DNA of 64,000 nucleotides from Paracoccaceae bacterium (GCA_019911965.1 JAIOJF010000028.1:1-64000), one strand, 5' to 3'; shown: positions 43,868-52,355, counted from the stretch's first letter. Translations and numbers: made by a program. Notes: generated by a model not told the origin, from the sequence alone.

Positions 43868-44989
43868 TTACCCCACCGGAAAATAATCCTCGCACCCGCC
43901 CTCGCGGTACACATCCGCCGTGCAGCAATGCAGGCCGCCGCCAAAGGCATAGGCGTCGCGCAGCTCGACCGGGATCACCTCCATGCCCAGCTTGTCCATC
44001 TGCTCGGCCTGGTAGACCTCGGAGGCTTCGACGCAGACGGTCCCGGGGTCCAGCACCAGCACGTTCATGCTGAGCCAGGTTGAGGAATAGCACAAGGGCG
44101 GCGGCTGGTTGTGGGCCGGTTGCGCGGCGTCGACGATTTGCCAGCCGTTGCGCTCGAACATCGCGCGCTGATCCTTCGGCAGGCGGCGCTGCGGGTTGTT
44201 CAGGATCAGGCCGGGGCGCAAGGGCGTGAACGTCGCGTCGATATGGATCGGATAGGGATCGCCGGGGAAATTTACGCCATGCACCCGGTGATCGGGGAAA
44301 TGCCGGCGCAGCCATTCGATGCCCTTGAGGTTGGTGGTAAAGCCGTGCTGCACCACCAGGTCGCGGCCAAAGCGCAGCACGTCGGCGGCGTCGAACAGGG
44401 GTTCCTCCTCGGTGGTGACGAAGAATTTCTCCTCGGCCCATTGCAGGCGCTTTTCCACGCCGATTTTGTCCGACAGATAGTCGGGGTGGTAATCGGCATC
44501 GCTCAGGCGCGGCTTCGGGGCGGCCTCGTGGCGGAAATTCGGGTCTTCGCTCCAGTATTGCTGCATCAGCGGGCGATAGCAGAGATATTCAAACCAGCGG
44601 CAGCGATAGGACATCGTCGCCTCAAGAATCTCGTGCCCCACCGTCAGCAGCACATCGCGTGGCGGCATGCAGCCGAACTGGCTGTCGGTGTGGAAATCCG
44701 GCGTCGTCACGGGTTTGGAAAAATCGGTCGGGGTCGGGCGGTCCACCCGGATGCCGCGGCGCGCCAGCAGCGCGGCGAAGTTGTCCAGCAACTCGTTGGC
44801 GCGGTCGATACTGTCCTGCGGGCGGCGGCCCCACTGGCCGCGCATGTCGCTGTCTTCGGGCACCTTGGCATCCAGCGCCGGTTCGGCGGGCGGAATGTGG
44901 CAATCATCGGCGCGCCCGACGATGACATGGCGCAGCGGGTCCCATTCGTTCCACGAATTGACGATTGCGGTGTCGGGGCTCCAGGTCAT
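43868..44989 (-). CDS. Glycine/inosamine-type amidinotransferase
   Basis: A 373-residue protein of the amidinotransferase (AGAT/StrB1) family, five-bladed propeller enzymes that move an amidino group from arginine to an amine. The active site is visible as His-Asp in PIHIDATFTPLRPGLIL (about 255-271) and the nucleophilic Cys region AFGGGLHCCTADVYREGG (about 347-364). The N-terminal SWNEWDPLRHVIVGRADD is also typical. The acceptor amine is unknown. Bases 43870-44004, the last ~45 codons, are duplicated at 42709-42842, so the present 3' end of this gene appears to have come with the AT-rich cassette. Confidence 0.88.
   Translation of the reverse strand: MTWSPDTAIVNSWNEWDPLRHVIVGRADDCHIPPAEPALDAKVPEDSDMRGQWGRRPQDSIDRANELLDNFAALLARRGIRVDRPTPTDFSKPVTTPDFHTDSQFGCMPPRDVLLTVGHEILEATMSYRCRWFEYLCYRPLMQQYWSEDPNFRHEAAPKPRLSDADYHPDYLSDKIGVEKRLQWAEEKFFVTTEEEPLFDAADVLRFGRDLVVQHGFTTNLKGIEWLRRHFPDHRVHGVNFPGDPYPIHIDATFTPLRPGLILNNPQRRLPKDQRAMFERNGWQIVDAAQPAHNQPPPLCYSSTWLSMNVLVLDPGTVCVEASEVYQAEQMDKLGMEVIPVELRDAYAFGGGLHCCTADVYREGGCEDYFPVG
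43870..44004. repeat. Direct repeat R (intact gene end flanking the cassette)
   Basis: The partner of 42709-42842, offset by 1161 bases, with eight mismatches in the first 128 positions and one single-base gap near the inner edge. The repeat begins at the last base of the amidinotransferase stop codon and runs inward about 45 codons. It is the functional copy. Confidence 0.85.
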
Positions 44990-45157
44990 GCCGTTCTCCT
45001 GTCGGTTTGCGATCCGCCCGGACCAAAACCGAGGGCCGGGCTGATTGCAAGCGAAATGCCGCCCGCCTGTGCATCAAATGCGCGGGTATAGAACTTGACG
45101 GCAAAGGGACAAGCGGGGATGCTGGTGGCCAACCGTTTCCTGAGTAATGAGGTTGTC

Positions 45158-46702
45158 ATGAGAATGCGTTTCCATTCCGCAGTTTCCGCTAGCGTCTTCG
45201 GGGCGCTGATTGCGTTCCCCGCCAGTGCCGATGTCACCGCCGAGGAGGTCCGGGATCGCATCCTCGGTCTTTACGAATCGGTGGGATATACCGTTACCAT
45301 CGCCAGTCAGGACATGTCGGGTGGCGTGCTGACGCTGAGCGGCGTCGACGTGGCGATGGACCTGCCGGAAAATGCAGGCACTATCACCATGTCCTATGGC
45401 AATGTGGTGCTGTCTGAAGTCAGCGGCACGGTCGAAATCCGGTTCGATCCGCGCCTTGGAATCAATGCCGAAATCGCACCGCCCGGCGAAGAACGGGTCC
45501 AGGTCGCGGCCCATGCCGATCTGGACAATCTGGTGGCGATGGTATCCGGCACGACAGAGGAAATGACTGTCGAGGTCACCGGCAACGGTGGCGGCCTGAT
45601 GCTGGATACGCTGGTTGTCGATGGCGAGACCATTCCGGTGCTGGCGACCGGCAAGTTCGGTGCCCTGTCGCAGACCCTGACGCTGATGCAGGGCGAAGAC
45701 GAACGCATCATGATGGCCGGCTCGGCTTCGGTGGCATCCTTCGGCATGGCGATTGATGTCAAGGAACCGGGCGGCGACGGCTTCTTGACCGGGGCGTTCA
45801 ATATCGCCGACATGACGACCGAGTTTTCCTTTGACGCGGCGCATCTGCCGGATATGGCGAACCCGGAAATGTTCAACCCGGTGGCGATGCTTGAGGCCGG
45901 ATTCGAAGTGGCGACACTGTTTGAATACGGTGCCGCCGATATCGACGTGAATTTCCAGGACCGGGGCGACCGGTTCGCCATGACGTCGGGCATGTCCGGC
46001 GGTCTGTTCGGTGTTGTCATATCGAACGAGGAATTCGCCTATGATATCCACCAGACAGATGTAACCGTGAACCTGTCGTCATCGGAACTGCCGATCCCGT
46101 CGGTCAGCCTGTCTTATGGCGAGATCGACTTTTCCATCTCCGCGCCGCTGGCGGCGGCAGAGGATGGGTCGCCCAGCGATTTCCACTACCGCACCGCGCT
46201 TCGCGGCCTGACGGTGGCCGAAGCGGTCTGGTCGATGATTGATCCAGGCCAGTTGCTGCCGCGCGATCCGGCGACCGTGGCGATCGACATTTCCGGCAAG
46301 GTGCAGGTGCTGGTCGATCTGCTGGCACCGGAAAACCTGGACAGGCTGGACGATATGGAAGAATCGCCCTGGATGCCGCTGGAAGTTGCACTGAACGAGT
46401 TGACGGCGCTGTTTGGCGGTGCGGAACTGACCGGCACCGGCGCCGCGACATTCGATCCCGAAAGCCCGATCAAGATCGACGGTGTGCCGCTGCCGGTGGG
46501 CGAGATCAACCTGCATCTGAAAGGTGCCTACGGGTTGATGGACAAGCTGACGGCGATGGGCCTGATCCCGCCGGATGCCGGAATGGGCATGCGGGCGATG
46601 CTGGGCGCGTTCGCGCGTCCGGTCGGCGAGGACGAGTTTGAATCCAAGATCGAGATGACGCCCGAAGGCGCGTTGCTGGCAAACGGTCAGCGGATTCAGT
46701 GA
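45158..46702 (+). CDS. DUF2125 domain-containing exported protein
   Basis: A 514-residue protein with a signal peptide (MRMRFHSAVSASVFGALIAF, cleaved near PASA-DVTAEEV). The mature protein is acidic, beta-rich and repetitive, with many alternating strands of the DUF2125 type (VLTLSGVDVAMDLPENAGTI; later GINLHLKGAYGLMDKL-like segments). DUF2125 proteins are common in Rhodobacterales; they are thought to be envelope-associated beta-stacking proteins, but function is unproven. The ATG at 45158 has GAGG five bases upstream. It stands alone, divergent from the amidinotransferase. Confidence 0.75.
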   Translation: MRMRFHSAVSASVFGALIAFPASADVTAEEVRDRILGLYESVGYTVTIASQDMSGGVLTLSGVDVAMDLPENAGTITMSYGNVVLSEVSGTVEIRFDPRLGINAEIAPPGEERVQVAAHADLDNLVAMVSGTTEEMTVEVTGNGGGLMLDTLVVDGETIPVLATGKFGALSQTLTLMQGEDERIMMAGSASVASFGMAIDVKEPGGDGFLTGAFNIADMTTEFSFDAAHLPDMANPEMFNPVAMLEAGFEVATLFEYGAADIDVNFQDRGDRFAMTSGMSGGLFGVVISNEEFAYDIHQTDVTVNLSSSELPIPSVSLSYGEIDFSISAPLAAAEDGSPSDFHYRTALRGLTVAEAVWSMIDPGQLLPRDPATVAIDISGKVQVLVDLLAPENLDRLDDMEESPWMPLEVALNELTALFGGAELTGTGAATFDPESPIKIDGVPLPVGEINLHLKGAYGLMDKLTAMGLIPPDAGMGMRAMLGAFARPVGEDEFESKIEMTPEGALLANGQRIQ

Positions 46703-46804
46703 TCCGATGGCGGCGGGCGGCGCCTGGTGCCGCCCGCTTCGCCTTGCAAATTCCACGGCACCTGCCTTAATCCCGGTGCATCGCCACCGAAGAACGGCCC
46801 AGCC

Positions 46805-48151
46805 ATGCCCCAACCCCTTGCCGACCTGACCGCCAGAATGCTGGACGCGGCGACCCGCGCCGGGGCCGATGCCGCCGATGCGCTGGCCATGTCGGCACGC
46901 TCGGTCTCGATCGAGGTGCTGAAGGGCCGGCTGGAACATGCCGAACGGGCCGAAGGCGTGGATATCGGCCTTCGTGTGCTGGTCGGCCAGCGGCAGGCCA
47001 GTGTTGCCTCCTCCGATACCAGCGATGAAACGATTGCCGAGATGGCGGCGCGGGCCGTGGCGATGGCCCGCGAAGCGCCCGAGGACAGCTCGGTCGGGCT
47101 GGCTGAACCCGGGCAATTCGCCGCCGCGCGGGATGCGACCGGGCTGGACCTGGCCGATCCCGCAGCGGAGCCGGATGCCGCCTTGCTGGAACAGGACGCG
47201 CTGGCGGCCGAGGCGGCAGCGCGGGACGTTGACGGCGTGGCGCAGGTGCAGGGGGCATCGGCGTCCTACGGGCTGCGGTCAATGTACCTGGCGGCCAGCA
47301 ACGGTTTTGCCGGTGGTTATGACCGCACCGGGCGGTCGGTATCCTGCGTGGCCATCTCCGGTGAAGGCAGCGCGATGGAGCGTGATTACAACGGCGAATC
47401 GCGCATCTTTCAGGCCGATCTGCCGGACCCGTGTGAAATTGGCCGGCTGGCCGGTGAACGCGCCGTCGCGCGGTTCGGGGCGAAGAAGCCGCCGACCGGG
47501 GCATATCCGGTGCTGTTCGATGAACGGGTCGCGGCCTCGCTGATCGGCCATCTGCTGGCGGCGGTCAACGGCAGCGCCATCGTGCGCGGCGCAAGCTGGC
47601 TGAGCGATGCGCTGGGCCAGCCGGTTCTGCCGGCTGGGATCAGCCTGACGCATGATCCCTTGCGGCGGCGGATTTCAGGCTCAAAGCCCTTCGATGCCGA
47701 GGGGCTGGCATCCGTGCCGCGCGATATCGTGGCAGATGGCGTGCTGCAGGGCTGGATACTGGACCTGGCCACCGCACGGCGCCTCGGCATGCAGAGCACC
47801 GCCAATGCCACGCGCGGCACCGCTGGTCCGCCCTCGCCGTCCAGCGGCAATGTGGCCCTGACGCCGGGCAGCCGCAGCCGGGCCGATCTGATCGCGGATA
47901 TGGGCACCGGGCTGGTCGTCACCTCGCTGATCGGCGCGTCGATCAATCCGACCACGGGGGATTATTCGCGCGGGGCCTCCGGCTTCTGGGTGGAGGGCGG
48001 CGAGATCGTCCGCCCGGTCAACGAATGCACCATTGCCGGTAATCTCAGGGCCATGCTGAAGACGATCGTGGCGGCGGATGATGCCCGCGCGCACCTGTCC
48101 ACGCGCGTGCCCAGCCTGCTGGTCGAAGGGCTGATCATTGCCGGGGCGTGA
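46805..48151 (+). CDS. pmbA: TldE/PmbA family protein
   Basis: A 448-residue protein of the TldD/PmbA family. The N-terminal VSIEVLKGRLEHAERAEG and LRVLVGQRQASVASSD, and the C-terminal GLVVTSLIGASINPTTGDYSRG and FWVEGGEIVRPVNECTIAGN segments are standard for PmbA (TldE). As expected for TldE it lacks the HEXXH zinc motif, which belongs to the partner TldD, not seen in this window. The TldD/TldE pair processes small peptides such as antitoxins or modified-peptide precursors. Its 3' end overlaps the start of the IMPase-family gene by 14 bases. Confidence 0.92.
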   Translation: MPQPLADLTARMLDAATRAGADAADALAMSARSVSIEVLKGRLEHAERAEGVDIGLRVLVGQRQASVASSDTSDETIAEMAARAVAMAREAPEDSSVGLAEPGQFAAARDATGLDLADPAAEPDAALLEQDALAAEAAARDVDGVAQVQGASASYGLRSMYLAASNGFAGGYDRTGRSVSCVAISGEGSAMERDYNGESRIFQADLPDPCEIGRLAGERAVARFGAKKPPTGAYPVLFDERVAASLIGHLLAAVNGSAIVRGASWLSDALGQPVLPAGISLTHDPLRRRISGSKPFDAEGLASVPRDIVADGVLQGWILDLATARRLGMQSTANATRGTAGPPSPSSGNVALTPGSRSRADLIADMGTGLVVTSLIGASINPTTGDYSRGASGFWVEGGEIVRPVNECTIAGNLRAMLKTIVAADDARAHLSTRVPSLLVEGLIIAGA

Positions 48152-48944
48152 TCTGGACCTGTTGCGCGACGCCGCACTGGCCGCCGGCGAGATCGCGGGC
48201 CGCTATTTCCGCCAGGCTTTCGATGTCCGCGACAAGGGCGACGGGCAGGGGCCGGTGACCGAGGCGGATATAGAGATTGACCGTATGTTGAGGGCGGACT
48301 TGCTGGCGGCACGGCCCGGCTATGGCTGGCTGTCGGAGGAAACCGAAGACAGCGCTGCCCGGCTGAGCCGTGAGCGGGTGTTCATCGTCGATCCGATCGA
48401 CGGCACCAGATCCTTTGTCAACGGCGACAAGACCTTCGCGCATTCGCTGGCGGTGGCTGAAGCCGGGCGCGTGGTGGCGGCCTGCGTGCATCTGCCGATG
48501 CGCGGCCTGACCTATGCGGCGGCCCTGGGTGAAGGCGCGTTCCTGAACGGCGAACCGCTGCGCGGAAGCCGCCGCGCGGGTATCGAGGCAGCGGATGTGC
48601 TGGCGGCGCGCCCGCAACTGGAGCCGGGTCTCTGGCCCGGCGGGGTGCCGCCGGTCACCCGGCATTTCCGCTCGTCGCTGGCATACCGGCTGTGCCTGAC
48701 CGCACAAGGGCGGTTCGACGGCATGGTCACGCTGCGCGACGCCTGGGAATGGGACATCGCGGCGGGCGATCTGATCTGCCGCGAGGCTGGCGTGACCATC
48801 ACCGACCGGCTGGGCGCGGCGCTCAGGTTCAACAATCCGGTGCCGAAACAGGCGGGCGTGCTGGCGGGCGGCGCGGCGGTGCATGCCGGGTTCCTGCGGC
48901 ATCTGGTGCCAACCGGGCTTTCAAATGCACGCCCGATCCCGTAG
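48138..48944 (+). CDS. Inositol monophosphatase family protein (CysQ-like)
   Basis: A 268-residue Li+-sensitive-type phosphatase. The two metal motifs are WLSEETED (about 63) and DPIDGTRSFVNG (about 85-96), with the C-terminal WEWDIAAGDLICREAG. The family hydrolyses inositol monophosphate, fructose-1,6-bisphosphate or 3'-phosphoadenosine 5'-phosphate; substrate choice cannot be seen. The start is TTG at 48138, supported by GAAGGG seven bases upstream and by coupling to pmbA. It heads a run pmbA, this gene, waaA, lpxK on the same strand. Confidence 0.85.
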   Translation: MPGRDLDLLRDAALAAGEIAGRYFRQAFDVRDKGDGQGPVTEADIEIDRMLRADLLAARPGYGWLSEETEDSAARLSRERVFIVDPIDGTRSFVNGDKTFAHSLAVAEAGRVVAACVHLPMRGLTYAAALGEGAFLNGEPLRGSRRAGIEAADVLAARPQLEPGLWPGGVPPVTRHFRSSLAYRLCLTAQGRFDGMVTLRDAWEWDIAAGDLICREAGVTITDRLGAALRFNNPVPKQAGVLAGGAAVHAGFLRHLVPTGLSNARPIP

Positions 48945-48974
48945 ATACCGGACCGAGACCTGAGGGGAACGAGT

Positions 48975-50267
48975 ATGGGGCATTCGCTGGGCCTTGCCTG
49001 CTATCTGGCCTTTGCCGAACGCGCGACCGGTTTCGCCGAAAAGCGCCTGGCCGAGCGCAGCGCGCGCGGCAAGGAAGACGCCGCGCGTATCGACGAGCGG
49101 TTCGGCAAGCCCTCGCGCCCGCGCCCCGAGGGGCTTTTGGTGTGGTTCCATGCTGCCAGCGTCGGGGAATCGCTGTCGATCCTAGAACTGGTCCGCCGCC
49201 TGGGCGACCGCCGCCCCGATCTGAATTTCCTGATCACCACCGGCACCGTCACATCCGCCGCGCTGGTGCAGGCGCGGATGCCCGAACGCGGCATTCACCA
49301 ATACGCGCCGGTGGATGCGCGCCCCTTCATCCGCTCGTTCCTGTCGCATTGGAAACCCGATCTGGCGATCTGGACCGAAAGCGAATTATGGCCGTCGCTG
49401 ATGCACGAAACTTGCGCCTTCGGGGTGAAGATGCTGCTGATCAATGCCCGGATCTCGCCCGATACCCACCGCAAATGGCGCTGGTTTCCCGGCGTGGCGC
49501 GGTCCTTGCTGCGCCGGTTCACCTATGTGCTGGCGCAGGATCAGCAAACCGCGCGGTTCCTGAAGCGGCTGGGCCTGCCGAAGGACCGGATCGAGGTGTC
49601 CGGCACGCTGAAGGAAGGCTCGGCGGCTTTGCCCTGCGATGAAAGCGAACGGGCGCGGTTTGCCGCCGTGCTGGCGGGCCGGCCGGTCTGGCTGGCGGCA
49701 TCGACCCATCCGGGCGAAGAAGCGATGGTTGCCGCGGCGCATGTACAGGCGGCGCGCGCGGCGCAAAGGCTGTTGCTGATCATCGCGCCGCGCCATCCCG
49801 AACGCGGCCCCGAGATTGCCGCCAAATTGCGGGCCGATGGCTGGGAGATCGCCTGCCGCTCGCATGACGAGATGCCCGATGCCCGCACGCAGATATACCT
49901 GGCCGATACGCTGGGCGAGATGGGCCTGTGGTACAGGCTGGCACCGGTGTCGTTTCTGGGCGGCTCGCTGGTGGAAATCGGTGGCCATAACCCGTTCGAG
50001 CCGGCGGCGCTGGGATCGGCGATCATTCACGGCCCGCATATCCACAAGGTTGCCGATATCTACGCGCGGCTGGCCGAGGCCGGTGCCACGGTCGAGGTGA
50101 AGAATGTCTCGGGGCTGGCCCGCGCGGTGGGGCAGGTGCTGTCGCCCGACAAGGCGGCGGCGATGGCACATGCGGCGTGGGAGGTGTCCTCGTCCGGGGC
50201 CGAAGTGACGGATCTGGCGCTCGATCTGTTGCTGCGCCATCTGCCCGAACCTGTCGGGGAAAGCTGA
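48975..50267 (+). CDS. waaA: 3-deoxy-D-manno-octulosonic acid transferase
   Basis: A 430-residue GT-B glycosyltransferase adding Kdo from CMP-Kdo to lipid IVA on the inner face of the cytoplasmic membrane. The catalytic Glu is in HAASVGESLSILELV (about 60-74), followed by ITTGTVTSAALV and the acceptor region QYAPVDARPFIRSFL. The donor domain has FLGGSLVEIGGHNPFEPAALG. The N-terminal anchor is short. One-base overlap with lpxK (TGATG) shows tight coupling of two lipid A steps. Confidence 0.95.
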   Translation: MGHSLGLACYLAFAERATGFAEKRLAERSARGKEDAARIDERFGKPSRPRPEGLLVWFHAASVGESLSILELVRRLGDRRPDLNFLITTGTVTSAALVQARMPERGIHQYAPVDARPFIRSFLSHWKPDLAIWTESELWPSLMHETCAFGVKMLLINARISPDTHRKWRWFPGVARSLLRRFTYVLAQDQQTARFLKRLGLPKDRIEVSGTLKEGSAALPCDESERARFAAVLAGRPVWLAASTHPGEEAMVAAAHVQAARAAQRLLLIIAPRHPERGPEIAAKLRADGWEIACRSHDEMPDARTQIYLADTLGEMGLWYRLAPVSFLGGSLVEIGGHNPFEPAALGSAIIHGPHIHKVADIYARLAEAGATVEVKNVSGLARAVGQVLSPDKAAAMAHAAWEVSSSGAEVTDLALDLLLRHLPEPVGES

Positions 50268-51265
50268 TGCAGCCGCCGCTTTTCTGGGCCAGGCCGGCCA
50301 TGTCACCCGGGCTGGCGGCGCGGCTGCTGTCGCCGCTGGCCTGGGTGGTGGCGCGGCTGGCGGCACGGCGGCTGGCGCGTGGCGAATGGTTGAAGGTCGG
50401 CGCGCCGGTGATCTGTGTCGGCAATATCAATATCGGCGGCACCGGCAAGACCCCGGCGGTGATCGCGCTGGCGGCGCGGCTGAAGGCGTTGGGCCGCAAT
50501 CCGGCAGTGGTTTCGCGCGGCTATGGCGGGCGGCTGGCGGGGCCGGTGCAGGTGCGCGAACGCCAGCACAAGGCCGCCGATGTCGGGGATGAGCCGCTGC
50601 TGATCGCGGCCTTCTGTGAAACCTGGGTGGCAAAGGACCGCGCTGCCGGTGCGCGGGCGGCGGTGGCGGCGGGGGCGGATGTGATCCTGCTGGATGACGG
50701 GTTCCAGAATCCGGGCCTGCACAAGGATGTCTCGATCGTGGTTGTCGATGCGGTGGCCGGTTTCGGCAATGGCCGTGTCTTTCCGGCGGGGGGCTTGCGC
50801 GAAGCGCCTGGGGTCGGTCTTGCGCGGGCGGATGCGGTGCTGCTGATCGGCCCGGAACGCGCCCGCCGCGCCTGCCTTGAGGCCTGGCCGATGCTGGCGT
50901 CGCGCCCGCTGATCGAAGCGGAATTGCAGCCCCTTGAAACCGGTATGGACTGGACCAGCGGCAGGTTTCTGGCCTTTGCCGGGATCGGCAGACCCGAGAA
51001 ATTCTTTGCCACCCTGCGTGGTCTCGGGGCTGATCTGTTCCGCTGCGAGGCCCTGTCGGATCATCAGGAACTGACCGCGCCGCTGCTCAGACGGCTGGAG
51101 ACGGATGCGTTCTTCAACGGTGCGCAACTGGTCACAACCGAAAAGGACGCGGTGCGCCTGCCCGAGGATTTCCGCCTGAAGGTGATAACGCTGCCGGTGC
51201 GGTTGCAGATTGCCGACTGGACGGCGCTGGAAGCGGTGCTGGCCGAGGCCGGGGTCAGCGCCTGA
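50267..51265 (+). CDS. lpxK: Tetraacyldisaccharide 4'-kinase
   Basis: A 332-residue P-loop kinase that phosphorylates the 4'-position of the lipid A disaccharide. The Walker A motif is NINIGGTGKTPAVIALA (about 52-68), the RGYGG and VGDEPLLIA segments follow, and the Walker B-like DVILLDDGFQNPGL is at about 141-154. A hydrophobic N-terminal segment (ARLLSPLAWVVARLA) gives peripheral membrane attachment. The ATG overlaps the waaA stop. Gap 51266-51438 after it shows no gene. Confidence 0.95.
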   Translation: MQPPLFWARPAMSPGLAARLLSPLAWVVARLAARRLARGEWLKVGAPVICVGNINIGGTGKTPAVIALAARLKALGRNPAVVSRGYGGRLAGPVQVRERQHKAADVGDEPLLIAAFCETWVAKDRAAGARAAVAAGADVILLDDGFQNPGLHKDVSIVVVDAVAGFGNGRVFPAGGLREAPGVGLARADAVLLIGPERARRACLEAWPMLASRPLIEAELQPLETGMDWTSGRFLAFAGIGRPEKFFATLRGLGADLFRCEALSDHQELTAPLLRRLETDAFFNGAQLVTTEKDAVRLPEDFRLKVITLPVRLQIADWTALEAVLAEAGVSA

Positions 51266-51438
51266 GGACATCCGGCCCCGACAGGCCCCTGCCGGACGCA
51301 CCGCACCCTGCCACGACCAGCCCTCCTGCGCACCTGTGGTCCACCCCCCTTGCATCGCCATCCAAAACCGCCTAAACGCGCCGCCACCCTGCCTGTGCCG
51401 GGGAAAGTCTCCGCGACCTTTTCAAAACGGACCCGAAC

Positions 51439-52071
51439 ATGAACCGCTCCCTTCTGCCCGGCATCCTTGCCATGGCGGCGATCGTCGTCGCCTCGAACGT
51501 GCTCGTCCAGTTCCTGATCCTTGACGGATTGCTGACCTGGGGGGCCTTCACCTATCCCCTTGCCTTCCTTGTCACCGACGTGATGAACCGGGTCTACGGT
51601 GTTTCCGCCGCCCGCAAGGTGGTGCTGGCGGGGTTTCTGACCGGCATTGCCTGTTCGCTGATCGGCAGCCGGATCATGCTTGAATTCGGGCCTGCCGTGC
51701 CGCTGCGTATCGCGGTTGCCTCGGGCACGGGATTTCTGGTGGCGCAGCTTGCCGATGTCGCCATCTTCAACCGCTTGCGTGGCGGGCGCTGGTGGCGGGC
51801 ACCGCTGGTATCGTCGCTGTTCGGCTCGGCGCTGGATACCGCCTTGTTCTTTTCCATCGCCTTTGCCGCGTCGATCACCCTGTTCGGCCCCGACGCCGAT
51901 GCCGCCATCGCCTGGGCCCAAGGTTCCGCGCCGTTCATGACCATCGGGCCGATGGTGCCGCTCTGGGTGACGCTGGGTTTTGCCGACTGGCTGGTGAAAC
52001 TGGCGGTGGCGCTCCTTGCGCTGGTGCCGTTCCGCCTGATCGTTGCCCGGTTGACGGCGCAGGCCTCGTGA
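51439..52071 (+). CDS. Queuosine precursor transporter (YhhQ/VUT family)
   Basis: A 210-residue integral membrane protein with about six helices. The family signature is the N-terminal FLILDGLLTWGAFTYPLAFL and VTDVMNRVYG, followed by GTGFLVAQLADVAIFNRLR and FGSALDTALFFSIAF. VUT/YhhQ proteins import preQ0/preQ1 for queuosine tRNA modification; some members act on other substrates. The start ATG 51439 has only a weak ribosome site. It is followed by the compact transcription unit at ~52110-52309. Confidence 0.85.
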   Translation: MNRSLLPGILAMAAIVVASNVLVQFLILDGLLTWGAFTYPLAFLVTDVMNRVYGVSAARKVVLAGFLTGIACSLIGSRIMLEFGPAVPLRIAVASGTGFLVAQLADVAIFNRLRGGRWWRAPLVSSLFGSALDTALFFSIAFAASITLFGPDADAAIAWAQGSAPFMTIGPMVPLWVTLGFADWLVKLAVALLALVPFRLIVARLTAQAS

Positions 52072-52080
52072 AAAAATGTT

Positions 52081-52109
52081 TTGACATATCCACAGGATGT
52101 GGCACCATC
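52081..52109 (+). promoter_or_regulatory. Candidate promoter of the small transcription unit
   Basis: A consensus -35 TTGACA (52081-52086) with a 17-base spacer to ACCATC (52104-52109), a poor -10. The exact -35 makes it a credible start for the small transcript that follows. A transcription start near 52115 is expected. Confidence 0.45.
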
Positions 52110-52143
52110 GGCCTTAACAGCAACAAGCGAGAGGAGGTGCCCA

Positions 52144-52200
52144 GTGTCTAAAGAGATGATGGAGCGAGTAGTCAGGTCAATGCGGAGAAGCGAAATCTGA
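52144..52200 (+). CDS. Possible 18-codon ORF
   Basis: GTG at 52144 opens an 18-residue frame (MSKEMMERVVRSMRRSEI) that stops at TGA 52198-52200. The ribosome site is GAGGAGGTG five bases upstream, a near-perfect match to the 16S tail and stronger than that of most genes in the window. The predicted peptide is very basic and helical. Whether it is translated is unknown; length alone would not support it, but the ribosome site does. Confidence 0.4.
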   Translation: MSKEMMERVVRSMRRSEI

Positions 52201-52281
52201 AGGCAGCCCTTCGGATGGATCGGATCGCAAGAGGGTGAAAGGCCCCGTCTGATCGACCTCCAAAGCTCTTGCTAAGAATTC

Positions 52282-52309
52282 GGGCCGTGCCGCAAGGTAC
52301 GGCCCTTTT
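52282..52309 (+). terminator. Strong terminator of the small transcript
   Basis: GGGCCGTGCC, tetraloop GCAA, GGTACGGCCC, then TTTT: a 10-bp stem with a single G-U pair and a GNRA loop. It ends the small unit 46 bases before arfB. Confidence 0.85.
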
Positions 52310-52355
52310 CACGTCCGGCATGGAATTTCCGGGCGCGCGCGGGTAAAAAGCCGGC

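Larger units (their letters stand above)
42843..43869. mobile_element. AT-rich two-gene cassette between duplicated gene ends
   Basis: About 1 kb of visibly AT-rich DNA (roughly 40-45% G+C by eye, against the mid-60s around it) bounded by the two copies of the amidinotransferase 3' end. It carries two minus-strand genes with AT-rich codons and at least one promoter of its own. No integrase, transposase or terminal inverted repeat is visible. The right boundary falls exactly at the stop codon of the intact gene, whose TAA is supplied by the cassette side. This looks like DNA acquired together with a replacement gene end. Confidence 0.7.
52110..52309 (+). ncRNA. Small structured transcript of unknown type
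   Basis: A ~200-nt unit between a consensus -35 and a strong terminator. Internal pairings: GCAAGAG (52227-52233) with CTCTTGC (52266-52272), and GATCGGA with TCTGATC around them. ACCTCC (52256-52261) is complementary to the Shine-Dalgarno GGAGGT (52134-52139) of the 18-codon ORF. It could be a small RNA with or without a peptide-coding role. The boundaries are approximate. No known RNA family was recognised. Confidence 0.5.

Noticed and set aside
42843-43869. Insertion sequence or integron cassette
   Set aside because: There is no transposase or integrase, no terminal inverted repeat and no attC-like hairpin; the flanking repeats are copies of a gene end, far longer than a target-site duplication.
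52144-52260. SRP RNA (4.5S) considered for the small structured transcript because of a GTCAGGTC match
   Set aside because: The conserved GGAA tetraloop hairpin and the GGAAGCAGCC segment that follow GTCAGGTC in SRP RNA are absent, and the pairing pattern differs.
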